Source: JAAYJT01 sp037446395
GTDB taxonomy: Bacteria; Bacteroidota; Bacteroidia; Bacteroidales; JAAYJT01
Assembly (NCBI GenBank): GCA_037446395.1
Contig: JBBIIP010000005.1
Location: 1-64,000 of the forward strand
DNA: 64,000 nt
Reading direction: 5' to 3'
In this document: in pieces, positions 1-9,417 of the stretch
Layout: each line of letters opens with the position of its first letter
How positions within the stretch are numbered: the stretch's first letter is position 1
Notes under the pieces: generated by a model
Databases searched by the model: none
Seen by the model: only the letters and a program-made list of their open reading frames with translations
Told to the model about the DNA's origin: nothing
Program-made: the position numbers and the translations under genes

Positions 1-1
1 C

Positions 2-109
2 CCCTCGCCCTTTTGTTTTGGCAATGCTGATATAAATGGGGATGGAACAGTAAATGTGCTCGATGTCATCGGGACAGTCAATATAATCATGTCCGGAGGG
101 AGCTTTTAG
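2..109 (+). CDS. C-terminal end of a dockerin-type calcium-repeat protein (5' truncated by window edge)
   Basis: The frame opening at base 2 reads through to a TAG at 107-109 and gives the last 35 residues of a protein. They contain a loop of the form D-x-N-x-D-G-x-V-N-x-x-D (DINGDGTVNVLD), the calcium-binding signature of a type I dockerin repeat, followed by a short helix (VIGTVNIIM). In Bacteroidota such repeats are usually C-terminal appendages of large secreted proteins and do not imply a cellulosome. The rest of the gene lies outside the window, so its enzymatic part is unknown. Confidence 0.7.
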   Translation, partial: PSPFCFGNADINGDGTVNVLDVIGTVNIIMSGGSF

Positions 110-197
110 AAGTATTACTACCTATCTGGAAGAATAAACCGCCAGAAATCAATACAATCATATGTTTTCTGCTGATTCAGGTTCCAATCGCAGGATT

Positions 198-1478
198 TTA
201 TTCTTGCCCCGAAACCAGCATTTGCAGTGTACTTCGGCTGCGTTGTTCAAGCAAAATTTTGCGCCCGCCCAACACTTTTTCGATATCAGACTGTTGATGA
301 TTTCGGATGGTAATCAGTTGGAGGTGATGGTTATAGAGCACCCTGAAATTATTCTGAAGCGAATTTAACAAGCCACTAAACTCATCCTGGTTTCCGTCGA
401 AGCACACCGAAAAACTGATGGCTGAATTCTGCATCATGTTAATTTTAATATTGTGCTTTTTGAATATCAAAAAGATATCTGACAGATTTTCTGTATTGAT
501 GAAGGAAAAATCGCGCGGAGTGATGCTCAGCAGTGTTTGATCGAATTTGTATATATAGCATGCCACTGCTTGTGCTTTGGTTTCGTTGCTGCTAATTACT
601 GAACCTGCCTCGGCAGGATCTGAAAACGGCTTGATCAATAGTGGTATCTTCTTATTCTCGAGCGGTTTTATGGTTTTTGGGTGGATGATGGTGGCTCCGT
701 AGTAAGCCAGTTCCATGGCTTCTCCATAAGATATTTCGTTGATTTTGACCGTGTTGGCCATCATCTTGGGATCTGCATTGAGCAATCCGGGAACATCTTT
801 CCAAATAACCACCTTCTCAGCATTTAAGCAATAAGCCAGCACTGCTGCGGTATAATCTGACCCTTCGCGACCGAGGGTGGTAGAATTCCCATGAGCATCC
901 GCACCAATAAAGCCTTGCGTGAGAACAATTGGTCGTTGCCCGGAAGTCAGAGCTGGCAGAATATGGTGATTGGTGTTTTTTTGCGTGGCATCCCAGTCCA
1001 CCCTTGCTTCCCGCCACTTGTCATCGGTAGCCACGATGGTGCGGGCATCAATCAACCGGTGGTTGATGTTCTCTTTATATAGATATTGTGAAACGATTTG
1101 GGTTGAAAGCAATTCACCATACGGTATCAGTTGGTCATAGAATTGATCAAAATCCGACAATGCAGGTTTGGCAAGAATTGTGGTTACCTCATTCAGCAAC
1201 CGATCAACTGCGGCATATGCCTCGTGCGATGGGTTTGGAAATAATGGATGCATCAGGTCGAGGTGAAAGTTGCGGATCAGCTCAAATTGCCTCCGGCTTT
1301 TTTCAACGTTTCCTTTAAAGTGATGCATGGCCAAGGCTTCGAAGGCATTGGTCATCTTGTCCATGGCCGATAGCACAATAACCAACCTGGTTGCTGGGCT
1401 TTGCTTTATGATGTTGGCCACATTCTGCACCGAAGGACCATCTTTTACTGAGGCTCCTCCAAATTTGAAAACAATCAT
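198..1478 (-). CDS. lysC: Monofunctional aspartate kinase
   Basis: Phosphorylates L-aspartate with ATP, the first step towards lysine, threonine, methionine and diaminopimelate. The 426-residue protein starts with the amino acid kinase motif FKFGGASV (residues 4-11) and has the catalytic stretch TTLGREGSDYT near residues 200-210, then IWKDVPGLLNADPK. The last 130 or so residues fit the regulatory ACT region. There is no homoserine dehydrogenase domain, so it is not the fused ThrA type. The ATG at 1478 is preferred over a TTG nine bases upstream because the family begins M-x-V-x-K-F-G-G. It is divergent from fbp, with facing promoter-like boxes in the 120-base gap. Confidence 0.93.
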   Translation of the reverse strand: MIVFKFGGASVKDGPSVQNVANIIKQSPATRLVIVLSAMDKMTNAFEALAMHHFKGNVEKSRRQFELIRNFHLDLMHPLFPNPSHEAYAAVDRLLNEVTTILAKPALSDFDQFYDQLIPYGELLSTQIVSQYLYKENINHRLIDARTIVATDDKWREARVDWDATQKNTNHHILPALTSGQRPIVLTQGFIGADAHGNSTTLGREGSDYTAAVLAYCLNAEKVVIWKDVPGLLNADPKMMANTVKINEISYGEAMELAYYGATIIHPKTIKPLENKKIPLLIKPFSDPAEAGSVISSNETKAQAVACYIYKFDQTLLSITPRDFSFINTENLSDIFLIFKKHNIKINMMQNSAISFSVCFDGNQDEFSGLLNSLQNNFRVLYNHHLQLITIRNHQQSDIEKVLGGRKILLEQRSRSTLQMLVSGQE

Positions 1479-1499
1479 TGCAAACAAAAATTAATATTG

Positions 1500-1507
1500 C
1501 AAATCTA
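1500..1507 (-). promoter_or_regulatory. -7 promoter box for lysC
   Basis: The minus strand reads TAGATTTG, matching the Bacteroidota -7 consensus TAnnTTTG, 22 bases upstream of the lysC ATG. No clear -33 TTG lies at the usual 19-21 base distance. Confidence 0.4.
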
Positions 1508-1568
1508 AGAATTAAGTGTCTATTGGCTGAAGTTTGACACATCCACTTCGAATCTGATGCTTTCACAA

Positions 1569-1576
1569 TATATTTG
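1569..1576 (+). promoter_or_regulatory. -7 promoter box for fbp
   Basis: TATATTTG matches TAnnTTTG and ends 22 bases before the fbp ATG at 1599. The -33 element is weak (TTCG at 1547-1550, spacing 18). The box lies inside any longer reading of fbp that starts at 1557, which supports the ATG at 1599 as the real start. Confidence 0.45.
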
Positions 1577-1598
1577 TCGTGTCAAAAAACCTCATTTC

Positions 1599-2657
1599 AT
1601 GAAAACCCTCATCGAATTCATCCATGCCAAGCAATACGAACTGTCGTATGCCACAGGCGAATTTACACGCCTGCTCAACGACCTGGGCATTGCTGCCAAA
1701 ATCGTAAACCGCGAAGTCAACAAAGCCGGATTGGCCGATATTATAGGAGAGTCTGGTCAAAGCAATGTTCAGGGGGAGGTACAAAAGAAGCTTGATGTTT
1801 TTGCCGACCAGCACTTTATCAAAGCACTGAAAAGTGGTGGGCAGTGTTGTGCAATTGTATCAGAGGAACTTGACCAACCGGTTATTTTCGATGATGAGTT
1901 TTCGATGAATGGAAAATATATTGTCGCAATTGACCCCCTGGATGGGTCGAGCAACATCGAAGTGAATGTGCCGGTAGGCACCATTTTTTCGGTTTACAAG
2001 CGCATCTCGCCCAAAGGCTCCGGGGCTACACCCGAAGACTTGCTGCAACGAGGACATAGGCAGGTTGCCGCCGGTTATATCATTTACGGATCGAGCACGA
2101 TGCTTGTTTTTACTACGGGAGACGGGGTCAATGGTTTTACTTACGATCCTTCGGTAGGATTATTTCTGCTATCACATCCCGATATGGAGATACCGGAAAC
2201 AGGAAGTATCTATTCGGTAAATGAAGCAAACTACATCTATTTCCCTGAAGGGGTTAAGAAATACATAAATTATTGCCAGGAGCATGACATTACTACAAAC
2301 CGCCCCTATTCCACGCGCTATGTTGGTTCGTTGGTGGCCGATTTTCATCGCAACCTGATTCGGGGAGGAATTTATATCTATAGCGGTACAAGCAAAAATC
2401 CAAGCGGCAAGCTCAGGCTGCTCTATGAATGTAACCCCATGGCATTTATTGCTGAGCAGGCCAAAGGCAAAGCCAGCGATGGGTTTAACCGTATTCTCGA
2501 TCTGCAGCCGGGTTCCCTGCACCAGCGCTCGCCATTATTTGTAGGGTCGAAAACAATGGTCGAAACGGCAGAGGCTTATATGCATGAGTATCAGAACCTG
2601 CCCGAAGGCTACACACCAACTTATTGCGATGGTTGCCGCAAATTAATAAAAAGTTAG
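1599..2657 (+). CDS. fbp: Class 1 fructose-1,6-bisphosphatase
   Basis: Hydrolyses fructose 1,6-bisphosphate to fructose 6-phosphate, the committed step of gluconeogenesis. The 352-residue protein has the metal-binding motif DPLDGSSNIEVNVPVGTIF from about residue 112, the acidic EE pair near 89-90 upstream of it, and the substrate-site RYVGSLVADFHR. This is class 1 rather than the larger class 3 enzyme that many Bacteroidota carry instead. The ATG at 1599 (MKTLIEF) is chosen over 1557 because a promoter box lies between the two. A cytosolic enzyme, transcribed alone and convergent with the M16 peptidase gene. Confidence 0.95.
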   Translation: MKTLIEFIHAKQYELSYATGEFTRLLNDLGIAAKIVNREVNKAGLADIIGESGQSNVQGEVQKKLDVFADQHFIKALKSGGQCCAIVSEELDQPVIFDDEFSMNGKYIVAIDPLDGSSNIEVNVPVGTIFSVYKRISPKGSGATPEDLLQRGHRQVAAGYIIYGSSTMLVFTTGDGVNGFTYDPSVGLFLLSHPDMEIPETGSIYSVNEANYIYFPEGVKKYINYCQEHDITTNRPYSTRYVGSLVADFHRNLIRGGIYIYSGTSKNPSGKLRLLYECNPMAFIAEQAKGKASDGFNRILDLQPGSLHQRSPLFVGSKTMVETAEAYMHEYQNLPEGYTPTYCDGCRKLIKS

Positions 2658-2803
2658 TCGCTCCGAAATGTGCTGATTCGTTGTAGGTGGCTTATCAGAA
2701 ATGATTTTAGGCGAATAACCCGATCGGGTAAACCAAGGTTAGTTTTAAGGAAAAGCCTTAAGATCCCATTGTCATCAAGTTGAATAGCAAATTGAAGTAA
2801 AAC

Positions 2804-2837
2804 ATGCGGGGCAAGGCCGGTAGGCCTTGCCCCGCAT
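2804..2837 (-). terminator. Perfect 15-bp hairpin between convergent genes
   Basis: Bases 2804-2818 (ATGCGGGGCAAGGCC) pair perfectly with 2823-2837 around a GGTA loop. It lies between the ends of fbp and the M16 gene. On the minus strand it is followed by the short run GTTTTAC, and on the plus strand by no T run, so it fits best as a terminator for the M16 gene or as a barrier for both. A 12-base palindrome (ACCCGATCGGGT) lies at 2718-2729 in the same gap. Confidence 0.55.
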
Positions 2838-2872
2838 AAATACTTTACGGCGAATTCCGCAAATAGCTCTTG

Positions 2873-5782
2873 TTAATAGCCAAAGATTTCTTCTTTGCTC
2901 AGCTTTTTCACGGGGCCATAGAGTTTTTGAAGAACATTGAAGTTCATATCTTTTTCGTTGCCCAACACCACATATGTTTTGGGTTGCTTCGCAATGAACT
3001 GATTATTGAAACTCTTCACATCTTCGAGAGTCATCATTGGCACTTTCTGATAAAGCTCTTTGCGGATATCTTGTTTGTATCCCATTTTGCGTGCGCCAAG
3101 ATAATTGGAAATAAGAGACATTTTTGTGAAGCGGTTGGTTTCGATATCGGTGATGACGGCTTCACGAGCAAGCCGGAAGGCATTTTCCGATAAAGGCATC
3201 TGATTAAAAAGCTCATTGAAGGCATCAAATGCATCAACAACCTTATCATTCTGTGTGGCGATAAAACTCGTGTTCGTAAAGGGCATGTCAGGGTTGTCGG
3301 GTGGGTTGTATCGCGAACGGGCTGTATATGCCAATCCACGCCTTTCACGCATTTCCTGAAAAACAATCGTGTTCATCCCACCACCAAAATATGCATTGTA
3401 CATAGTTACCATGGGATTCAGGGCTGCATCAAAGTTAGCTCCCCTGCTCACGGTTTGCAAATAGCTTTGGGTGGCATCGTAATGGACGAAGAGCAGGTGG
3501 TCAGATTTTGTTTCAAGCACCTTAAAATCAACCGGTTTCGGCAAAGCAAGAAATTTCTTGGGCACCTGGTGGACTGAAGCAACCAACTTCGCCAGATCAA
3601 CTGCTTGCGATGGCCCGAAATAGATCACCTCGTGTGGATAGTTGCTAAGGTTGCGGATAATTTTGATCAGGTCGTTGGGTTTCAGCGATTTCAAAGTGGC
3701 CTCATCAATGATGTTGGTAGTGGGCGACAGCGGTCCGTAGGTAGCATAATTTACCAATGCCTGAAAGTTTGCGTTTTGGTTTGCTTTGGCATCTTTTCTC
3801 CCTTTTAAGATGTTATCAATCAGTTTATTAAGTGCTTCCTGATTGGGTTGGCAATCGGTCATCAGGTTTTCGAGCAATCGCATTGCTTTCTCCTGGTTTT
3901 CGCTCAATCCACTGATACTCACATAGGTTTCATCGCGCATTGCGTTGACACTGAAAGAGCAGGCCAATTTGTAAAATTCCTGCCCAATTTCTTCTGGTGT
4001 GAGCTTTGAAGTTCCAAGGTACTGCAAATACTGAGCGGCAAGGTTAATCATCTTGTCATGATCGCTGCCAAATGAAAAATAATAGTTCAGGGTAAAGGTT
4101 GCATTTTCAGTATTCGGCACATAGAGTATCGTAAGCCCGTTCTTTGTTTTGCGGCGGACAATGTCTTTCTGATAATCCACAAAAACAGGCTTGATTGGTT
4201 CAACTTTGCGATTGGTTACCATTTTCAGGAAGTCAGATTCAGCATCGCGGTTGATGTGGTTGGGGGTGATTGGGGGCTTATCAATTTTAACAATGTCCTG
4301 AGGAGTTCCCTGGCGTTTATAAACCACCACATAATTGTTTCCAAGTTTTTGGTTGGCAAAGGCAACCAAGTCCTTTTTGGTTATGGTTCCGAGCTTATCA
4401 ATATATTTGATGGTTTCCTTCCAGCTTTCATTCCTCAAAAAACTTTGTGCCATGGCCATTGCCCTGCCGGCATTGCTTTCAAATCGTTTGAGCTCACGAA
4501 GTTTTAGATTGTTGATGGAGGCTTCGAGCATCCAGTCGGGAAATTCGCCTTTTTTTAATAGTTCCACTTGCTGCAACAGGATGTCTTTTGCTTGATCGAG
4601 TGTTTGGCCCGACTTGTTGGTGGCACTGAGGGTTAATGAGGAATAGTCGTTGAGTGAATTAAAGAATGCATTGGCGCGTTGAGTCAGTTGTTTTTGGTTC
4701 ACATTCAGGTCAATAAGCCCGGCCCTGCCGTTCGATAGCATCATTCCAAGCATGTCGCCAAGCAAGGCTTCCTGGGTGCCGGTTCCGGCAAATCTATAAG
4801 CAATGCGCACGTTTTCGGCTTCAAGCCCAACAACTTCTACAATTTTTGGTTCAGTTATGGGGTCTTCGGGTTTGAACTTAAATTCTGGAACGGGCTTTGA
4901 TTTCAGTTTTCCAAGGTGTTGATCAATAATTTTAATGGCCATGTCGGGGTCAAAGTCGCCCGAAATAGCTACAGCCATATTTCCCGGAATATAATATTTA
5001 TCATAAAATTCTCGGATATTCTTCATCGAGGGGTTTTTCAAATGTTCAGCCTCGCCAAGGGTAGTTTGTTGACCATAGGGATGGTTAGGATAGAGCGCCT
5101 TCATCATGGCTTCGCTGGCTCGGCGTCCGTCGTTGGTGAGAGACATGTTTTTCTCTTCATAAACTGTTTCGAGTTCGGTATGCAAGAGGCGGAGCACCGG
5201 ATAGGAGAATCTTTCGGTTTGCACGATTGCCCAGTTTTCGAGCTGGTTCGAAGGAATATTCTCAATGTAGATTGTATAATCGTTCGAAGTGCCGGCGTTG
5301 GTTCCTCGAGAACCGATGGTTTTCATAAGTTTGTCATATTCGTTCGGAATTGCAAGCTTGGATGCTTCATGCGATATACTGTCAATGACGCGGTAGATCG
5401 CCGAACGGATTGCGGGATTGGTTTCTTTGCGGTATTTTTCGAAGAGCAGTTCGATATCCGCAATCATAACTTTTTCTTTTTCCCAATCCAGCGTTCCAAA
5501 GTTTGGGGTTCCCTTAAACATCATGTGCTCGAAGTAGTGTGCCAGTCCGGTGGTTTCGGCCGGGTCGTTTTTACTGCCAACCCGCACGGCAATGTATGTT
5601 TGGATGCGGGGTTCGTCCTTGTATACAGTCATGTAGACTTTCAACCCGTTGTCGAGGGTGTAGATGCGTGCATTCAGCGGATCGCCGGGAATTTGATCAA
5701 ATTTGTAAGTTTTTTGCCCCGCCAATCCCAGCCAGGGAATGAGTGTAGCGAGCAGAAAGACCAGGTGAAGAATCTTTTTCAT
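2873..5782 (-). CDS. M16 family zinc metallopeptidase (insulinase/pitrilysin type, two tandem halves)
   Basis: A large (969 aa) exported peptidase. Residues 1-21 form a signal peptide (MKKILHLVFLLATL...LAG) without a lipobox Cys. The inverted zinc motif HxxEH is HYFEH at residues 82-86, and the third ligand is probably in ELETVYEEKN about 75 residues later. The C-terminal half repeats the M16 fold without HxxEH, as is normal for the inactive half. It contains RERRGLAYTARSRY, the typical arginine/tyrosine substrate-site stretch. Probably periplasmic degradation of imported peptides. A single gene with its own promoter, divergent from mfd. Confidence 0.92.
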   Translation of the reverse strand: MKKILHLVFLLATLIPWLGLAGQKTYKFDQIPGDPLNARIYTLDNGLKVYMTVYKDEPRIQTYIAVRVGSKNDPAETTGLAHYFEHMMFKGTPNFGTLDWEKEKVMIADIELLFEKYRKETNPAIRSAIYRVIDSISHEASKLAIPNEYDKLMKTIGSRGTNAGTSNDYTIYIENIPSNQLENWAIVQTERFSYPVLRLLHTELETVYEEKNMSLTNDGRRASEAMMKALYPNHPYGQQTTLGEAEHLKNPSMKNIREFYDKYYIPGNMAVAISGDFDPDMAIKIIDQHLGKLKSKPVPEFKFKPEDPITEPKIVEVVGLEAENVRIAYRFAGTGTQEALLGDMLGMMLSNGRAGLIDLNVNQKQLTQRANAFFNSLNDYSSLTLSATNKSGQTLDQAKDILLQQVELLKKGEFPDWMLEASINNLKLRELKRFESNAGRAMAMAQSFLRNESWKETIKYIDKLGTITKKDLVAFANQKLGNNYVVVYKRQGTPQDIVKIDKPPITPNHINRDAESDFLKMVTNRKVEPIKPVFVDYQKDIVRRKTKNGLTILYVPNTENATFTLNYYFSFGSDHDKMINLAAQYLQYLGTSKLTPEEIGQEFYKLACSFSVNAMRDETYVSISGLSENQEKAMRLLENLMTDCQPNQEALNKLIDNILKGRKDAKANQNANFQALVNYATYGPLSPTTNIIDEATLKSLKPNDLIKIIRNLSNYPHEVIYFGPSQAVDLAKLVASVHQVPKKFLALPKPVDFKVLETKSDHLLFVHYDATQSYLQTVSRGANFDAALNPMVTMYNAYFGGGMNTIVFQEMRERRGLAYTARSRYNPPDNPDMPFTNTSFIATQNDKVVDAFDAFNELFNQMPLSENAFRLAREAVITDIETNRFTKMSLISNYLGARKMGYKQDIRKELYQKVPMMTLEDVKSFNNQFIAKQPKTYVVLGNEKDMNFNVLQKLYGPVKKLSKEEIFGY

Positions 5783-5847
5783 AAAAGTGTTAATTTAGGT
5801 TAGAAATAAATAGGAAATGTGCGATGATGGGTCTAACGATTTAATGT

Positions 5848-5880
5848 CAAAATTAGTTATTTATTGCAACGAGTTACAAA
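5848..5880 (-). promoter_or_regulatory. Promoter of the M16 peptidase gene
   Basis: On the minus strand TTTG (5880-5877) is followed after 21 bases by TAATTTTG (5855-5848), a good match to the Bacteroidota TTG-N19-21-TAnnTTTG promoter. It ends 65 bases upstream of the start codon. Confidence 0.6.
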
Positions 5881-5934
5881 AGAATCCATTCTTTTTTGAA
5901 ACGCAGCCAGGTGTTAGGGTTTACTGGTTTTCTG

Positions 5935-5942
5935 TAATTTTG
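5935..5942 (+). promoter_or_regulatory. -7 promoter box for mfd
   Basis: TAATTTTG matches TAnnTTTG and lies 19 bases before the TTG start of mfd, giving a very short leader. No clear -33 box is visible. Confidence 0.45.
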
Positions 5943-5961
5943 TGAACTTAAAGCCATCTAC

Positions 5962-8900
5962 TTGCCTTTCGAGTCACTTGCAAAAGTCTATTCCAATCAC
6001 AAACTTGTTGATCAGATCAACAACAGTTTGGCTGAGTCCCTGTCTACTTTGCGAATCAAAGGCTTAGTCGGATCGTCCCGTGCATTGGTGCTGGCAGGGA
6101 TTTTTGCTTCACGGCCTTCGAATATTTTTGCGGTCATTGCTGATAAAGAAAGTGCTGCATACTTTTTTAATGACCTGGAAGCCATTTTTGGGGAAAGCGA
6201 TTTTCCGTTTCATAAGAAGAAAGTGCTTTTTTTCCCGACTGCGTATCGGCGTCCCTATGAGCTTGAAAAAACCGATAACAATAACCTGCTTCTTCGAACC
6301 GAGGCATTAAAACGAATCAGTAACTCCGATCGTCCTGCCATCATAGTTACCTATCCGGAAGCGCTGAGCGAAAAGGTGATTAACCAAACCTACCTTAAAA
6401 AAAACACTTTCAGGCTTAAAACAGGTGAGCAGGTAAACATGGACTTCGTAACCGATCTTCTGATTGAGTATAATTTCGACCGGGTTGACTTCGTTGTGGA
6501 GCCGGGGCAGTTTGCCTTGCGGGGCGGACTCATAGATGTTTATTCATATTCAAACGACCACCCCTATCGCATTGAATTTGCCACCGAAAAGATTGAATCC
6601 ATCCGGTCTTTTAATCCGGCCACACAACTTTCTATTGACCGCCTCGACCATATTGCCATTATTCCAAATATTCAGGATCGCCTATTGAATGAAAAAAGGA
6701 GCAGCATTTTTAAATTTATTCCATCAAGTTCTATTGTGTGGATCGAAGAACCTGATCTGGTACTTGATAAAATTGACAAGGAATTTGAAAAAGCCTCCAA
6801 CATTTTCAACCACCTCAAGACCCCGGTGGCGCATTTGCAGCCCGATGAGCTTTTTTGCGCAAAACATGAGTTTCTGGATGACGTGTCAAATTTGCCGGTA
6901 ATTCTTTTAGGGTCAGCCAAAGACCTGAAACTCGATACAACCATCACATTCAACACATCCCCCCAACCAGTTTTTAATAAGAATTTCGACCTACTAATAG
7001 CCCAATTGCTCGAAAATGAGGCAAAACAATACCAGAATTATATACTGGCAGCTAACCCTAAGCAGATCGAACGTATCAAGATTATAATTGATGATCTGAT
7101 GCAAAACCGTAAAATCATTCAGGAGCTTCCATTTCGCACCGTTCTTTTGCCACTCCATGAAGGATTTACTGACCACGACCTGGGGCTGGCCTGTTTCACC
7201 GACCACCAAATCTTCGACCGCTTTCAGAAATTCCGGCTCCGTGATGGCTTTACCAGCCGGCAGGCTTTTACCCTGAAAGAAATCTACGATCTCAAACCAG
7301 GAGACTTTGTAACACATGTGGACCATGGTGTTGGCCGTTTTGGCGGGTTGGAAAGAATCGAAGTAAATGGCCATCAACAGGAAGCACTCAGGTTGGTTTA
7401 TAAAGACAACGACTTGCTTTATGTGAATGTTCACTCGCTGCATCGGATCTCAAAATACATTGGCAAGGAAGGAACACCGCCTACCCTTGACAGGTTGGGA
7501 TCAAATGCATGGAAAAACCTGAAAAGCCGAACCAAACAAAAGGTAAAGGATATCGCCCGGGAGTTGATTAAACTATATGCGCAGCGAAAGTCCATGCAAG
7601 GGTTTGCCTTTTCGCCCGACACCTATATGCAGCATGAACTCGAGGCTTCCTTTATCTATGAAGACACCCCCGATCAGTACAAAACCACCCAGGACGTGAA
7701 AGCAGATATGGAATCTCCATCCCCGATGGATCGCCTGGTGTGTGGCGATGTTGGTTTTGGCAAAACCGAAATCGCCATACGGGCTGCATTTAAGGCCGTG
7801 GCCGATTCGAAACAGGTGGCAGTGCTTGTTCCTACTACCATCCTTGCCTTACAACATTTTAAGACTTTCAGCGATAGGTTGGCCGATTTTCCTTGCAAGG
7901 TAGATTATCTAAATCGTTTTAAAAGCACTGCCCAACAGAAGAAAACACTGAACGACCTCAAAGAAGGCCGCATCGACATCCTTATCGGCACCCATCGCCT
8001 GTTGAGTAAAGACATTGAGTTTAAAGACCTTGGCCTGCTGATCATTGACGAGGAGCAGAAATTCGGAGTGGCTGCAAAAGAACGATTGCGCGAATTAAAA
8101 GTGAATGTGGATACACTCATCCTAACTGCCACACCCATACCCCGAACCCTCCAATTCTCCATGATGGGAGCCCGCGACCTGAGCATCATCAACACACCGC
8201 CACCCAACCGCTATCCGATAGAAACCGAGATTCATCCGATGAATGATGAACTCATCAGAGATTCTATCCATTATGAGCTTTCTCGTGGAGGGCAGGTATT
8301 TTTTGTAAACAACCGTGTCCAGAATATTCATGAGCTGACAGGCAGAATCCAGCGAATAGTGCCGGACGCAAAAATCTCAATCGCTCACGGACAAATGGAA
8401 GGGGCAAAACTCGAAAAAGTGATGCTCGATTTTATCGAAGGACGTAACGATGTACTTGTTGCAACTACTATAATCGAGTCGGGGCTTGACATCCCAAACA
8501 CGAATACAATCATCATTCACGACGCCCACCACTATGGGCTGAGCGACCTCTATCAATTGCGTGGCCGCGTTGGAAGAACCAATAAAAAAGCATTTTGCTA
8601 CCTGATCGCGCCTCCCCTTTCCTCACTTACAGAAGAAGCCAGAAAACGCTTGCGTGCAATCGAGGAGTTTTCAGAAATCGGCAGCGGTTTTAATGTTGCA
8701 ATGCGCGACCTTGACATACGAGGGGCAGGCAATATCCTGGGAGCCGAACAAAGCGGTTTTATATCCGAAATCGGATTTGAGATGTATCAACGAATTTTGG
8801 ATGAAGCCATTAGCGAACTAAAACAAAGCGAGTTTCAGGAGGTATTTAAGGATCAACCGCTTTCAAAGTTTGTGAAAGAATGCCAGATCGAAACAGATCT

Positions 8901-9348
8901 CGAAATTCTTATCCATTCCGATTATGTAAGCAATACAACGGAAAGATTGAGCCTTTATAAAGAACTAGACGGAATAGACAACGAAGAAAACCTTATGGCT
9001 TTTCGCAATAAATTAAGCGACCGGTTTGGACCTGTTCCGCCCCAAACAGATGAATTGATTAATACAGTTCGCCTGCGCTGGATTGCACGCGACCTGGGAT
9101 TTGAAAAAATAGTGTTGAAGAACAATTTGCTTACCTGCTATTTTATCAGTAACCCGGAATCAGCCTATTTCCAGAGCGAGCATTTCACACAAATTCTCGG
9201 ATTCATCCAATCTAAACCCCAGCATTGTCGTCTCAAAGAAATGGGCAGTAAGCTTACACTCACTTTCAAAGATGTGAAAGAGATTGCAGGGGCCCTTTAC
9301 TGGCTTCATTTGGCGAATGACATTTTGCACTCAAACCCACAGATATAA
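5962..9348 (+). CDS. mfd: Transcription-repair coupling factor Mfd
   Basis: Removes RNA polymerase stalled at DNA lesions and recruits UvrA. The 1128-residue protein shows the whole family layout: an UvrB-like N-terminal part (to about 300), the CarD-like RNA polymerase interaction domain (GDFVTHVDHGVGRFGGL, from about 445), the RecG-like helicase with Walker A GDVGFGKTEIA (about 595), the DEEQ box (about 695) and TATPIPRTLQF, and a C-terminal TRCF domain. No in-frame ATG exists near the start. An in-frame stop at 5935-5937 and the promoter box leave TTG at 5962 as the only sensible start. Confidence 0.95.
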   Translation: MPFESLAKVYSNHKLVDQINNSLAESLSTLRIKGLVGSSRALVLAGIFASRPSNIFAVIADKESAAYFFNDLEAIFGESDFPFHKKKVLFFPTAYRRPYELEKTDNNNLLLRTEALKRISNSDRPAIIVTYPEALSEKVINQTYLKKNTFRLKTGEQVNMDFVTDLLIEYNFDRVDFVVEPGQFALRGGLIDVYSYSNDHPYRIEFATEKIESIRSFNPATQLSIDRLDHIAIIPNIQDRLLNEKRSSIFKFIPSSSIVWIEEPDLVLDKIDKEFEKASNIFNHLKTPVAHLQPDELFCAKHEFLDDVSNLPVILLGSAKDLKLDTTITFNTSPQPVFNKNFDLLIAQLLENEAKQYQNYILAANPKQIERIKIIIDDLMQNRKIIQELPFRTVLLPLHEGFTDHDLGLACFTDHQIFDRFQKFRLRDGFTSRQAFTLKEIYDLKPGDFVTHVDHGVGRFGGLERIEVNGHQQEALRLVYKDNDLLYVNVHSLHRISKYIGKEGTPPTLDRLGSNAWKNLKSRTKQKVKDIARELIKLYAQRKSMQGFAFSPDTYMQHELEASFIYEDTPDQYKTTQDVKADMESPSPMDRLVCGDVGFGKTEIAIRAAFKAVADSKQVAVLVPTTILALQHFKTFSDRLADFPCKVDYLNRFKSTAQQKKTLNDLKEGRIDILIGTHRLLSKDIEFKDLGLLIIDEEQKFGVAAKERLRELKVNVDTLILTATPIPRTLQFSMMGARDLSIINTPPPNRYPIETEIHPMNDELIRDSIHYELSRGGQVFFVNNRVQNIHELTGRIQRIVPDAKISIAHGQMEGAKLEKVMLDFIEGRNDVLVATTIIESGLDIPNTNTIIIHDAHHYGLSDLYQLRGRVGRTNKKAFCYLIAPPLSSLTEEARKRLRAIEEFSEIGSGFNVAMRDLDIRGAGNILGAEQSGFISEIGFEMYQRILDEAISELKQSEFQEVFKDQPLSKFVKECQIETDLEILIHSDYVSNTTERLSLYKELDGIDNEENLMAFRNKLSDRFGPVPPQTDELINTVRLRWIARDLGFEKIVLKNNLLTCYFISNPESAYFQSEHFTQILGFIQSKPQHCRLKEMGSKLTLTFKDVKEIAGALYWLHLANDILHSNPQI

Positions 9349-9417
9349 CTCATTGTTATTGATTATGTTACAGAAATTTTTCAGAAGCACGAGTCTTATT
9401 AAATAAAAAAAGAAAAC

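Noticed and set aside
1..109. Dockerin repeat as evidence of a cellulosome
   Set aside because: Single dockerin-like repeats are common at the ends of secreted Bacteroidota proteins, and no cohesin or scaffoldin is present in the window.
4916..5803. Long open frame (295 codons) opposite the M16 peptidase gene
   Set aside because: It is the antisense of a clear peptidase gene, its translation has no family features and no promoter or start context supports it.
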